Below are positions 1-8,356 of a stretch of 35,776 nucleotides of DNA, in pieces; the first letter of the stretch is position 1, and every line of letters begins with the position of its first letter. A program made the position numbers and the translations under genes. Where the stretch lies: positions 7,882 through 43,657 of the forward strand of contig NZ_JQCQ01000013.1 of NCBI RefSeq assembly GCF_001437605.1, given 5' to 3'. The notes below the pieces were generated by a model. The model made no database searches. It was not told the DNA's origin and worked only from the letters and a program-made list of their open reading frames with translations. Source of the DNA: Pediococcus argentinicus (GTDB lineage Bacteria > Bacillota > Bacilli > Lactobacillales > Lactobacillaceae).

Positions 1-1
1 A

Positions 2-598
2 TTATTTCCAAAACTCATCAAATCGTTCCATTAGATCTTCGATTGCACGACCACGATGACTAACTTGATTCTTTTCATCGCTAGTCAATTCGGCAAATGT
101 TTTACCTTTTTCTGGTAAATAGAATAATGGATCATATCCAAATCCGTTATTACCACGCGGAACACCTAATATACGTCCATGAACATCACCATTGCCGATT
201 AGTTCTTGACCATCTGGTTTTCTTAGAACCAACGTTGTATGGAAGTTGGCTGTCCTTTTTTCATCTGGAATTCCACCCATTTCCATTAGAACCTTAGCAT
301 TGTTAGCTGCATCATCATGATTACCAGCATATCTTGCAGAAAAGATTCCTGGACGTCCATGTAAGGCATCAATCTGAAGTCCTGAGTCATCTGCTAATAC
401 TGACAATCCAGTAACCTCAGCGTAACCCTCAGCTTTTAAGCGAGCATTTTCCTCGAATGTCAAACCAGTCTCAGCAATTTCAGAATGCTCTGGAAAGTCT
501 TTTAAGGATTTTACATCAATTCCCTTTTTAGCAAACACTTCCTTAAACTCCCGTAATTTACCTTCATTCTTAGTTGCAATAACAATTGTTTTTTCCAA
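2..598 (-). CDS. rdgB: XTP/dITP diphosphatase (non-canonical purine NTP pyrophosphatase, RdgB/HAM1 family)
   Basis: Hydrolyses dITP, XTP and ITP to the monophosphate plus pyrophosphate, keeping deaminated purines out of DNA and RNA; cytosolic. The 198-residue length is normal for the family. Visible family motifs are the N-terminal substrate loop with T9, N11 and K14, the catalytic D70-D71-S72-G73, the GxxSARYAG segment at 84-92, FGYDPLF at 153-159 and SHRGRA at 180-185. The start is a TTG preceded by GGAG seven bases upstream; that ribosome site overlaps the murI stop, so the two are probably translationally coupled. The gene is complete, with its stop codon at the window edge. It is the last visible gene of a murI-rdgB unit, the usual lactobacillar pairing. 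Identification is firm; the TTG start is inferred from the ribosome site. Confidence 0.96.
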   Translation of the reverse strand: MEKTIVIATKNEGKLREFKEVFAKKGIDVKSLKDFPEHSEIAETGLTFEENARLKAEGYAEVTGLSVLADDSGLQIDALHGRPGIFSARYAGNHDDAANNAKVLMEMGGIPDEKRTANFHTTLVLRKPDGQELIGNGDVHGRILGVPRGNNGFGYDPLFYLPEKGKTFAELTSDEKNQVSHRGRAIEDLMERFDEFWK

Positions 599-607
599 TT
601 CAGTCTC

Positions 608-1402
608 CTAATCAATCTTTGCTAATTGAACGTTTGTATTCATACCTAATAAGTCATCTGCAATTGTCTTAAATTCTTCCAAATTAGCAGTGGTGTAATA
701 CTCTTCAGATTCTACCGTCTGACCAACAAAACCATCTGTTTTTTGTAATTGCTCTTTCAAGTCTGAAACAGCCTGTAATCCAGGATCAACTAATTGAACC
801 TGTTCACCCACAGCTGTTTGAATCGCTGAACGTAGATGTGGAAAATGAGTACACCCCAGAATCAAAGTGTCTAAATTATCAGGTTCTAATTGTTTTAGCT
901 GTTTTTTTACAATACTTTCAGTTTCTGGTGCTTTAGACTGGTTAGCTTCAACTATTCGTACAAAGTCTTGGCATGCGAGTTCCTTAACAAAAGCATTTTG
1001 ATCCAATTTATGAATGGTTTCACTATAAATTTTTGATTTAATAGTTCCATCAGTAGCAATAACTCCAATTCGCTTAGAATTAGAAGTTCGTAAAGCAGCT
1101 TCAGCACCCGGTTGAATCACACCAATCACTGGAATATTATAACGAGCCTGCAAAGTTGGTAATGAAGCCCCTGTTGCGGTGTTACAGGCAATTACAATTG
1201 CTTTGACATTCTTACTAACTAAGAAATCACCCATTTGAATTGCAAAATCAACAACCTCAGTAGTTGGACGAGGACCATAGGGCACTCGAGCTTCATCCCC
1301 AATATAAATTGCTTTTTCATCTGGCAATAACTGGTGCAGTGATTTGACTGCTGTTAAGCCACCTACACCAGAATCCATAAATCCAATTGGACGATTATCC
1401 AT
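608..1402 (-). CDS. murI: glutamate racemase
   Basis: Interconverts L- and D-glutamate, supplying D-Glu for the peptidoglycan stem peptide; cytosolic. The 264-residue protein has the family hallmarks: D10-S11-G-V-G-G at the N terminus, the first catalytic cysteine in ACNTATG (C73), and the second in LGCTHFPHL (C184, H186). ATG start with AGAAGG nine bases upstream. It lies about 50 bases downstream of the trxA terminator and 9 bases upstream of rdgB, so murI-rdgB is probably a two-gene unit. A TAAAAT-like -10 follows the terminator T-tract, but no convincing -35 is seen. Function is secure (racE and murI are alternative names for this enzyme in Firmicutes). Confidence 0.96.
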   Translation of the reverse strand: MDNRPIGFMDSGVGGLTAVKSLHQLLPDEKAIYIGDEARVPYGPRPTTEVVDFAIQMGDFLVSKNVKAIVIACNTATGASLPTLQARYNIPVIGVIQPGAEAALRTSNSKRIGVIATDGTIKSKIYSETIHKLDQNAFVKELACQDFVRIVEANQSKAPETESIVKKQLKQLEPDNLDTLILGCTHFPHLRSAIQTAVGEQVQLVDPGLQAVSDLKEQLQKTDGFVGQTVESEEYYTTANLEEFKTIADDLLGMNTNVQLAKID

Positions 1403-1447
1403 TTTAAGTGCCTTCTTTTCTTGAATTAATTAACTTCTATTTTAACA

Positions 1448-1490
1448 AAAAAAGAGCTGTGAAAACACCATAATCGGCTCCACAACCCTT
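1448..1490 (-). terminator. Rho-independent terminator after trxA
   Basis: Read on the minus strand, AGGGTTGTG pairs with CACAGCTCT (9 bp including two G-U pairs) and is followed by seven T. An inner GCC/GGT pairing shortens the loop. The hairpin sits 22-64 bases after the trxA stop and separates mutS2-trxA from murI-rdgB. It resembles the zwf terminator at 11882-11916. Confidence 0.85.
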
Positions 1491-1511
1491 AATTTATCAC
1501 TAAATCAGATT

Positions 1512-1823
1512 CTACAAATATTGATTTAAGATCTTTTCTAGTTGTTCCTTAGAATGATAACCTACAATCGTATCAACGACAGCGCCATCTTTTTTAACGA
1601 GTAAAGTTGGAATACTCATGATGCCAAAACCTTGTGGAGTATTTGGATTTTCATCAATATCCATCTTTGTAAAGTGAACTTTGTCACCCATCTCTTCGTC
1701 TAACTGCTCAACAACTGGTGACTGCATCCGACAAGGACCACACCAAGTTGCCCAGAAATCAGTTAATGTAACACCATCTTGAGTCTTTTCTTCAAAGTTC
1801 TTATCATTGATTACTTCAACCAT
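1512..1823 (-). CDS. trxA: thioredoxin
   Basis: Small cytosolic disulfide reductant that cycles with thioredoxin reductase and supplies electrons to ribonucleotide reductase, methionine sulfoxide reductases and peroxidases. The 103-residue protein is a single thioredoxin fold with the W27-C28-G29-P30-C31 active site and the cis-proline at P72 (SIPTL). ATG start with a GAGGAGG ribosome site 7-8 bases upstream. It follows mutS2 after 84 bases that contain a probable extended -10 promoter, and it ends at a strong terminator, so it can be expressed separately from mutS2. Confidence 0.97.
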   Translation of the reverse strand: MVEVINDKNFEEKTQDGVTLTDFWATWCGPCRMQSPVVEQLDEEMGDKVHFTKMDIDENPNTPQGFGIMSIPTLLVKKDGAVVDTIVGYHSKEQLEKILNQYL

Positions 1824-1853
1824 AATAATTCCTCCTCGTCTTATCTTGGTATA

Positions 1854-1882
1854 ATTCTACCAGTTCGAATAATTTTTGGAAA
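1854..1882 (-). promoter_or_regulatory. Probable trxA promoter (extended -10)
   Basis: On the minus strand TGG-TAGAAT forms an extended -10 (1854-1859). Seventeen bases upstream is TTTCCA (1877-1882), a weak -35. It lies in the mutS2-trxA gap, about 30 bases before the trxA start. Inferred from consensus only. Confidence 0.42.
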
Positions 1883-1907
1883 ACAATTTGCTTACATTTT
1901 ACAAGTG

Positions 1908-4262
1908 CTAACGTAATTTAACAATTGTTGCTCCATTACCACCCGCATTAGCAGGTGCATAACCGAAATCTTTAATGCGTTTATTGGCTTGTAAATACTT
2001 AGTAATACCGGCACGCAATGCACCAGTCCCTTTACCATGAACAATTGTAACTTGGTCATAGCCAGCCAGAATGGCCGCGTCAATGTATCGATCAACCTCA
2101 ACCATGGCTTCTTCGTATCGTTTGCCACGTAAATCCAAAGTAGTTTTAACTGAAACAGATGCTGTTCGACGGACATTTGTTCTAGTTCTCTTTTCAATAC
2201 TTCTTGCGGATTCCACTAATTCCAGTTCATCCACACTAACTTTCATCTTGATAATACCAAGTTGAACTTCCCAATGATTTTGATCGGCCTTCCGAATTAA
2301 CTCACCTTTTTGGCCGTATGAAGTAACAATCACTTCATCGTTTGGATGCAATTCTTGGCGGGCTTTAGCACGATTCAAAACTCGATTACGTTTTAGATTA
2401 GTGTCCTGGCGTAAAGAATTCAACTTACTTTTAGCTTCAATCAAATCATTTTCTTGATAGCCTGCATTATGTTCCATCTTACGAAGACGTTTAATAATCT
2501 TATCTGCAGTTTCTTGGCTGTCATTGACAATTTGATTAGCCTCTTCTTTAGCTTTTTCGACCATCTCTGTCCGTTGTCTTTGAAATGAATCAACAGCACG
2601 GCTTAAATCAGTTCGTAACTGATTGGAGTCTTTCAAAGTACTTTCTAAATCATTTGCTAAATTAGTTGTATGTTTTTGTCTGCTTGTCAGATCCTTAATC
2701 ATATTATTAAGATCCTGACTATCTTGATCAACTAAACCTCTGGCTTGATCGATAATTGCAGTGTCCAATCCCAATCGATTAGAAATTTCAAAAGCATTAC
2801 TTTGTCCTGGAATTCCAATTAATAATTTATACGTTGGCTGTAGAGTAGCCACATCAAATTCCATGCTTGCATTAATAGTTGCTGGTCGTTCATACCCATA
2901 AGTTTTCAATTCTGGATAATGAGTCGTTGCCATCGCCATACTACCGGTCTGACGAACGCGAGCCAATATTGCAATTGCTAAAGCGGCACCCTCTTTAGGA
3001 TCAGTTCCGGCTCCTAGTTCATCAAATAGAACTAGTGAATCATGATCAAGCTTATCCAAAATTTGAATAATATTATCCATGTGAGACGAGAAGGTACTTA
3101 AGTTTTGCTCAATTGATTGTTCATCACCGATATCAGCAAATACTTCTTTAAAAATGCCAACAGTACTATTCTCATTGGCTGGAATAAATAGTCCAGATTG
3201 CGCCATCAATTGAATTAAACCAACCGTTTTAAGAGTGATTGTCTTACCACCCGTATTAGGTCCAGTAATGATTAGAGTTTGATAATCATCACCCAATTTA
3301 ATATCATTTGCCACTGCTTTGTTTTGATCCAATAGTGGATGACGAACTTGTCTTAAGTTGATTACATTGGTACCAGAAATACGTGGTTCAGTTGCGTGCA
3401 ATTTGTGAGCATACTTGGCCTTACCATTTAGTAAATCAAGATGTCCTAATACCCAACTATTTTCTCTCAAGTCATCCCGGTAAGGAATTAATAATTCGCT
3501 AAGTTCTTGGAAGATTCGTTGTTCCTCGGCAATTTCAGCCAGCTGATTTTGACGCAACTGATTATTCAAATCGACCACTGCTTCAGGCTCAATATAAAAC
3601 GTTAGCCCAGACGCACTTTGATCATGCACCACTCCACCAAAACGACTACGTGAGTCAGACTTAACTGGAATTACATATCGATCATTTCGAATTGTAACGA
3701 TTGGGTCACTTAAATATTTTGCATTTGCTCCACGCGTATATTTCTCCATCTTGGAACGAACCTCTGATTCTAAGCGACTGATATTCGTTCTGATTTTTCG
3801 AAGTTCTGGTGAAGCTGCGTTAGTTAAATGACCGTTACCCTCAATGGATTCTGACAAACGATGCTCAACTTCTGGCAACAAAACTAATTGATCAACTTTC
3901 TGATTTAAAACTCGAATATTGATCTCTTCGTCTACCAAATCTTGAAAGAAAGTTGTAACCTCACGAGTAGCCCGAAGAACTTGACCAATTTGTGCAAGTT
4001 CTTGACCATTCAAAGTTGCCTCTATTTTCAATCGTCTGAGTGGTTCCACAATATTTGCTAACTTAGGAATTGGAATCCCACTTTTCACACGATAGATATC
4101 CACTGCATCTAAGGTTTCTGTCAAATCCTTTTGAATTGAATCAACGTCCGTCTTAGGAAACATCTCTAGTAATTCCTGCTGTCCGTTAGCAGTTCCTAAA
4201 AAATCTTTGATTGCATCTTTAACTTTTTGATATTCTAAAATATCTAATATTTTCTTATTCAT
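1908..4262 (-). CDS. mutS2: endonuclease MutS2 (Smr-domain MutS paralogue)
   Basis: A MutS-family ATPase that lacks the mismatch-recognition domain. In Firmicutes, MutS2 is linked to suppression of recombination and to ribosome-collision rescue. The 784-residue length is normal. The order is an N-terminal core/lever region, the Walker A GPNTGGKT at about 331-338, a Walker B LFDELGAGTDP, a long charged coiled-coil (roughly 515-640, rich in K/E/Q/R), a KOW-like linker and a C-terminal Smr domain with LDLRG near 707 and HGKGTG near 740. There is no N-terminal FxE mismatch wedge like the one in MutS in this window. ATG start with a rather weak ribosome site (GGAAAG). It follows the terminator after the DUF1292 gene, and I see no clear own promoter, so read-through may contribute. 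Confidence 0.96.
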   Translation of the reverse strand: MNKKILDILEYQKVKDAIKDFLGTANGQQELLEMFPKTDVDSIQKDLTETLDAVDIYRVKSGIPIPKLANIVEPLRRLKIEATLNGQELAQIGQVLRATREVTTFFQDLVDEEINIRVLNQKVDQLVLLPEVEHRLSESIEGNGHLTNAASPELRKIRTNISRLESEVRSKMEKYTRGANAKYLSDPIVTIRNDRYVIPVKSDSRSRFGGVVHDQSASGLTFYIEPEAVVDLNNQLRQNQLAEIAEEQRIFQELSELLIPYRDDLRENSWVLGHLDLLNGKAKYAHKLHATEPRISGTNVINLRQVRHPLLDQNKAVANDIKLGDDYQTLIITGPNTGGKTITLKTVGLIQLMAQSGLFIPANENSTVGIFKEVFADIGDEQSIEQNLSTFSSHMDNIIQILDKLDHDSLVLFDELGAGTDPKEGAALAIAILARVRQTGSMAMATTHYPELKTYGYERPATINASMEFDVATLQPTYKLLIGIPGQSNAFEISNRLGLDTAIIDQARGLVDQDSQDLNNMIKDLTSRQKHTTNLANDLESTLKDSNQLRTDLSRAVDSFQRQRTEMVEKAKEEANQIVNDSQETADKIIKRLRKMEHNAGYQENDLIEAKSKLNSLRQDTNLKRNRVLNRAKARQELHPNDEVIVTSYGQKGELIRKADQNHWEVQLGIIKMKVSVDELELVESARSIEKRTRTNVRRTASVSVKTTLDLRGKRYEEAMVEVDRYIDAAILAGYDQVTIVHGKGTGALRAGITKYLQANKRIKDFGYAPANAGGNGATIVKLR

Positions 4263-4283
4263 TTATCTTTCCATCTTTAAAGT

Positions 4284-4323
4284 AAAAGAGCCCGGCACAA
4301 AAACAATGTTTTGTCCTAGACTC
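4284..4323 (-). terminator. Rho-independent terminator after the DUF1292 gene
   Basis: On the minus strand a long stem starts at GAGTCTAGGACAAAA and closes at TTTTTGTGCCGGGCTC, with two G-U pairs and two mismatches, followed by TTTTACTTT. It lies just after the DUF1292 stop and before mutS2. Its loop and arm sequence resemble the terminator at 33233-33277. Confidence 0.8.
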
Positions 4324-4337
4324 AGTTAAACTACATA

Positions 4338-4628
4338 CTATTCGTTATCTTGATCGCCAAGGAAAGTATTCAAAACTTCCTCAACCATATCCCATTCATC
4401 GTCAGATTCAATTGGGCTAAGTTCGCCCTCCCCTAAATCATGATTTTCATCTGGTTCGAATGAATAGGCTTGAATATCAACCTCTTCATCTTCAGCAGCT
4501 TCTGATGGGTAAAGTAACACGTATGATTTACCATAATCTTCTGAATCAAATGTGAAAAGAACTGTATAAAGTTCTTCGTTGCCGTGATCATCGACAAGTG
4601 TGATTTGTTGTTCTTCTTCGTTATCCAT
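4338..4628 (-). CDS. DUF1292 family protein (YrzB-like)
   Basis: A small acidic 96-residue protein of the DUF1292/UPF0473 family, of unknown molecular function. Visible features are the N-terminal [18 protein letters not shown] strand region, a central [17 protein letters not shown] core and an acidic tail ending in [10 protein letters not shown]. No membrane segment, signal peptide or catalytic motif is seen. ATG start; nine bases separate it from ruvX. The order ireB-ruvX-DUF1292 is conserved in Firmicutes, so cotranscription is expected, and a terminator follows directly. I recognise the family but cannot give it a role. Confidence 0.9.
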   Translation of the reverse strand: MDNEEEQQITLVDDHGNEELYTVLFTFDSEDYGKSYVLLYPSEAAEDEEVDIQAYSFEPDENHDLGEGELSPIESDDEWDMVEEVLNTFLGDQDNE

Positions 4629-4637
4629 AATATATCC

Positions 4638-5078
4638 TCACTTAAGTTCGTTTAGTAGTTTTCCGTGACCGTTTAAATAGTTTTCCAAAATCAGACTAGC
4701 TGCCAACTTATCAATTACTTTTTTTCGCTTTGCTCTGGATGTATCAGCTTGTTCAACCAACATCCGTTCGGCTTCAACAGTCGTCAGACGTTCATCCTGA
4801 TAATCAACGGGTAATTCAAAAGTATCTTCCAACAACTTACCATAAGCACGTGCAGCATCAACGCGGGGTCCTTCAGAATTGTTCATGTTTTTAGGTAGTC
4901 CGACTACAAAGCCAACGACTTCATACTTTTTGACTAACTCTTTCACACGTTCAATTCCGAACTCTTCTTCATCCTCATTAATTCGAATGATTTCAACACC
5001 CTGCGATGTCCAGCCAAGTGAATCACTTACAGCAATTCCAACAGTTCTAGATCCAACGTCTAATCCCATTAACCGCAT
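4638..5078 (-). CDS. ruvX: RuvX/YqgF family Holliday-junction resolvase-like nuclease
   Basis: RNase H-fold nuclease of the YqgF family, proposed as a Holliday-junction resolvase (RuvX) and linked to pre-16S rRNA 5'-end processing in E. coli. The 146 residues begin with [15 protein letters not shown] (first catalytic Asp, D7), followed by GLPKNMNN and [10 protein letters not shown], both family motifs, and end with an ILENYLNG helix. The ATG overlaps the ireB stop by one base (TAATG), which implies translational coupling. Which of the two activities applies here cannot be read from the sequence. Confidence 0.93.
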   Translation of the reverse strand: MRLMGLDVGSRTVGIAVSDSLGWTSQGVEIIRINEDEEEFGIERVKELVKKYEVVGFVVGLPKNMNNSEGPRVDAARAYGKLLEDTFELPVDYQDERLTTVEAERMLVEQADTSRAKRKKVIDKLAASLILENYLNGHGKLLNELK

Positions 5079-5359
5079 TACTTCTGATCCTTCTTTGTTG
5101 CATCAACTTGATCGGCAAGATAATAGCGCACTAATTCCTCAATAATCTCATCACGTTGATGCTTACGGATCAAGTTCCGAGCATCATTAAGACGGGGAAT
5201 ATAAGCCGGATCACCAGAGATTAAATAACCAACAATCTGATCGATTGGATTATATCCCTTTTCTTCTAGTGCATCATAAACCGTTTTTAAAGTTTCATGC
5301 AAATCATTAGATTTACTGTTACCAAAATCAAAAAACATTGTTTCATCGAGTTTTCCCAT
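5078..5359 (-). CDS. ireB: IreB family regulatory protein (UPF0297/DUF965, YrzL)
   Basis: Small cytosolic protein homologous to enterococcal IreB, the substrate of the PASTA kinase IreK/PrkC that affects cephalosporin tolerance. The protein is 93 residues from the ATG chosen here. A GTG nine bases upstream is also in frame, but it lies inside the AGGAGGTG ribosome site, whereas this ATG is eight bases after GGAGG. The family core [27 protein letters not shown] is present. The N terminus reads MGKLDET, keeping T7, one of the threonines I recall as phosphorylated in IreB; position 4 is Leu, not Thr. First gene of ireB-ruvX-DUF1292, downstream of alaS. Confidence 0.92.
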   Translation of the reverse strand: MGKLDETMFFDFGNSKSNDLHETLKTVYDALEEKGYNPIDQIVGYLISGDPAYIPRLNDARNLIRKHQRDEIIEELVRYYLADQVDATKKDQK

Positions 5360-5394
5360 TGTTGGCACCTCCTACTATATACATACTGGAGTAA

Positions 5395-5423
5395 ATTTTA
5401 CTTGATTATCACCGAAATCACAA
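5395..5423 (-). promoter_or_regulatory. Possible promoter for ireB-ruvX-DUF1292
   Basis: On the minus strand TTGTGA (5418-5423) and TAAAAT (5395-5400) are separated by 17 bases, about 35 bases before the ireB ATG. I see no terminator after alaS, so this may add to read-through from the alaS T-box transcript. Confidence 0.4.
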
Positions 5424-5455
5424 TGATAGCGACTTCTCGTAATCAATTCGTAATA

Positions 5456-8095
5456 TTAGCGTGCTGCAAGCCATTGATGAGCTTCAGCTAATGCATCCTC
5501 AATTCCAGCAGGATTGGAGCCACCCGCTTGAGCTAAGTTTGGACGGCCGCCACCGCCACCATTAACTTTACCCGAAATAGCTTTAATCAAATCTCCAGCT
5601 TTAACACCTTGCTTAATTAAGTCTTCCGCAACTGCGACAATCAAATTAGCCTTGCCACCAATTTCAGCACCTAAAACAAGTACTTGTGATGACTTCTTGT
5701 TCTTCCAGTCATCTGCCAACTGACGTAATTGATCCATTCCAGCAACGTCAACCTTAGCTGTAATTAAGCTAATGCCATTTACATCTTCTGGATTATCAAA
5801 AATACCAGCTGCTTGGTCTTTTGCAATTTGATCTTGTAACTTCTGAACTTCTTGATTTAAAGATTTAACGTTATCAATTTGTTGAGCAACTTTACTTGGG
5901 ACATCTTTCACTTGAGCTGCTTTTAACAAACCAGCCGTTTGTTTCAAGAGATTCTCTTCTTTAAGCAAGAATTCATAGGCTGCTTGAGATGTAACAGCTT
6001 CAATTCTTCGAACACCAGCACCAACACCGGATTCAGACACGATTTTAAAGAGTCCTAGTTCGTTGGTATTCTTAACATGTGTTCCACCACAGAACTCACG
6101 TGAGAAGTCATCAACACTAACAACACGAACCTTCTTGCCATATTTTTCACTAAATAGAGCAATTGCTCCCATTTTTTTAGCACTTTCAAGGTCGGTTTCA
6201 ACTGTTGTAACAGGAATTTCTTCGTAAATTTTATCGTTAACTAGCTTTTCAACTTTGTTTAAATCTTCTTCAGTAACTTGACCAAAATGAGTAAAGTCAA
6301 AACGTAAATATCCTGGTTCAACAAGTGAACCAGCTTGCTTAGTATGATCGCCTAAAATACTACGTAAAGATTGATCTAACAAATGAGTGGCTGTATGGTT
6401 CTTTTCTACCTTAAGATGGAATTCTCGATTGACGCTTAAATTGTATTTTTCACCCTTACTCATTGGTTTAACAAGCTTAACAGTGTGCAAGTTTTGGCTA
6501 TTAGGAGCATGTTGAACGTCTTCAACCGTAGCAACTAATTGACCGTCTTGGTCTTTAATTTCACCAATATCGGCGACCTGTCCACCCATTTCGGCATAAA
6601 ATGGTGTCTTATCAAAGATTAACTCTGCAGTACCACGCTCAACATGGTCAACCAATTGATCATTCTGAACAAGATCAGCAAGAACTGCTCCATCAACTGT
6701 TAAAGTGTCATAACCTACATATTCACTTGGCGTCTTCAAATCTGTTAATAAGTCTGATTGAACACCCATTGAAACTGACTTTGAACGAGCTGAACGAGCA
6801 CGTTCCTTTTGTTTAGCCATCTCAGCATCAAAGCCTGCACGATCTAATTTAATACCTTGATCACCAGCATATTCTTGAGCTAATTCAAATGGGAAACCAT
6901 AAGTATCGAACAACTTAAAGGCTTGCTTACCATCAATTTCACTACTACCGTTTGCCTTGGCTTCAGCAATAATGTTATCTAATAAACCAATTCCATCGTC
7001 TAGAGTTTCATTAAAGCGATCCTCTTCAGATTGAACAACTTTTTGAATATATGCTTTTTCTTCTAATACTTCTGGATAGTAATCCTTCATGATTTCGCCA
7101 ACTACAGGTACTAAATCAACGAGAAAGGCTTGATCAATTCCAAGCTTCTTACCATGCATAACAGCACGACGAATCAAACGACGGATAACGTATCCACGTC
7201 CTTCATTTGAAGGAAGAGCTCCATCACCAATAGCAAATGTGATGGCACGGGCGTGATCAGCGATAACCTTAAATGAGACATCTTGTTCCTTGGTATCGCC
7301 ATATTTCTTGCCACTCAGTTTTTCAACTTCATGAATCAAAGGTAAAAACAAATCTGTTTCAAAGTTAGTTGGTGCATCTTGGAAGACTGAAACAACACGT
7401 TCAAGTCCCATCCCCGTATCAATGTTTTTATGTGGTAATGGTTCGTATGATCCATCCGGTTCGTGATTAAACTGTGAGAACACAATGTTCCAAATCTCAA
7501 GCCAGCGTTCATTTTCACCACCAGGATAATTTTCAGGATCATCATCAGCTAAGTTATTGAACGATGGACCACGATCATAAAAGATTTCTGAATCAGGACC
7601 ACTTGGACCTTCACCAATATCCCAGAAGTTATCTTCGATTTCGACAATGTGCGTTGGATCAATTCCTGTTTCAAGCCAAATCTTCTTGGCATCTTGGTCT
7701 TTAGGATAAACAGTTACGAATAGTTTTTCAGGATCCATTCCAAACCATTCTTTAGAAGTTAACAATTCCCAGGCCCAATGAATAGCATCTTGTTTGAAAT
7801 AATCACCAACTGAAAAGTTACCTAACATTTCAAATAAAGTGTGATGACGAGCTGTATGCCCAACATTTTCAATATCGTTCGTTCTAATACTCTTTTGAGA
7901 ACTTGTTAAGCGTGGTACTTCAGGAACCACACTACCATCAAAGTATTTTTTCATTGTTGCAACACCAGAGTTAATCCACAATAAAGTTGGATCATCTTGT
8001 GGTACTAATGACGCACTTGGTTCAACGACATGTCCTTTTGATTTAAAGAAATCTAAGTACATTCTTCTGATTTCACTACTTGATTTTCGTTCCAA
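5456..8095 (-). CDS. alaS: alanine--tRNA ligase
   Basis: Class II aminoacyl-tRNA synthetase that charges tRNA-Ala, with editing of mischarged Ser and Gly. The 879-residue length is standard. The N-terminal catalytic domain begins SSEIRRMYLDFF, with the motif 2/3 region near RHHTLFEMLGNFS and NEGRGYVIRRLIRRA. The editing-domain zinc site is visible as HTATH near residue 564 and CGGTH near 667. The C-terminal oligomerisation domain ends in GKVNGGGGGRPNLAQAGG. The start is a TTG eight bases after AGGAGG. An alanine T-box leader precedes it, so expression should rise when uncharged tRNA-Ala accumulates. Confidence 0.98.
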   Translation of the reverse strand: MERKSSSEIRRMYLDFFKSKGHVVEPSASLVPQDDPTLLWINSGVATMKKYFDGSVVPEVPRLTSSQKSIRTNDIENVGHTARHHTLFEMLGNFSVGDYFKQDAIHWAWELLTSKEWFGMDPEKLFVTVYPKDQDAKKIWLETGIDPTHIVEIEDNFWDIGEGPSGPDSEIFYDRGPSFNNLADDDPENYPGGENERWLEIWNIVFSQFNHEPDGSYEPLPHKNIDTGMGLERVVSVFQDAPTNFETDLFLPLIHEVEKLSGKKYGDTKEQDVSFKVIADHARAITFAIGDGALPSNEGRGYVIRRLIRRAVMHGKKLGIDQAFLVDLVPVVGEIMKDYYPEVLEEKAYIQKVVQSEEDRFNETLDDGIGLLDNIIAEAKANGSSEIDGKQAFKLFDTYGFPFELAQEYAGDQGIKLDRAGFDAEMAKQKERARSARSKSVSMGVQSDLLTDLKTPSEYVGYDTLTVDGAVLADLVQNDQLVDHVERGTAELIFDKTPFYAEMGGQVADIGEIKDQDGQLVATVEDVQHAPNSQNLHTVKLVKPMSKGEKYNLSVNREFHLKVEKNHTATHLLDQSLRSILGDHTKQAGSLVEPGYLRFDFTHFGQVTEEDLNKVEKLVNDKIYEEIPVTTVETDLESAKKMGAIALFSEKYGKKVRVVSVDDFSREFCGGTHVKNTNELGLFKIVSESGVGAGVRRIEAVTSQAAYEFLLKEENLLKQTAGLLKAAQVKDVPSKVAQQIDNVKSLNQEVQKLQDQIAKDQAAGIFDNPEDVNGISLITAKVDVAGMDQLRQLADDWKNKKSSQVLVLGAEIGGKANLIVAVAEDLIKQGVKAGDLIKAISGKVNGGGGGRPNLAQAGGSNPAGIEDALAEAHQWLAAR

Positions 8096-8114
8096 TTATT
8101 CTTCCTCCTGAAAA

Positions 8115-8318
8115 TAAAAAACACCATTGCCAGTAAAATAAAGACGCTTTCACGCGGTACCACTTTACTTGCAACGATGTTTTGATCGTTAACCTCTTAA
8201 ACTCATAACGCTGAGTCGCGTAACACTTATCAAGGTAGCCCAACCTATCAAAAGTCGTTTCTCCCACCACCGAAACGTCGCTGAAATCTTTTAAATAGCC
8301 TGTATGTCCTTTATTCAT
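8115..8318 (-). promoter_or_regulatory. T-box riboswitch leader, alanine-specific (alaS)
   Basis: On the minus strand the leader carries the T-box core GTGGTACCGCG (about 8153-8163). The base after TGG is T, which pairs with an A73 discriminator, as in tRNA-Ala. In Stem I the arms AAGG/CCTT and AAAAG/CTTTT enclose a loop with the specifier GCT at 8237-8239, followed by A. GCT is an alanine codon. GTAAAG and CTTTAT flank the core and can form the antiterminator helix. I could not find a compact GC-rich terminator hairpin; the best competing pairing uses wobble-rich arms around 8140 and 8120 before TTTTTT. Confidence 0.88.
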
Positions 8319-8323
8319 TCATA

Positions 8324-8353
8324 ATTATAGGTTAAGCAACCAGTATAAGTCAA
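8324..8353 (-). promoter_or_regulatory. alaS promoter
   Basis: On the minus strand TTGACT (8348-8353) and a consensus TATAAT (8324-8329) are 18 bases apart. Transcription should start near 8317, at the 5' end of the T-box Stem I. The -35 lies just beyond the end of the helicase gene. Confidence 0.75.
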
Positions 8354-8356
8354 TTC

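Noticed and set aside
8136-8149. A catabolite-response (cre)-like match, TGAAAGCGTCTTTA on the minus strand
   Set aside because: It differs from the cre consensus at two positions and is part of the T-box antiterminator region, where conservation has another cause.
8076-8318. An 80-codon open frame inside the alaS leader
   Set aside because: It coincides with the T-box RNA structure and lacks a ribosome site at its start; the region is explained by the riboswitch.
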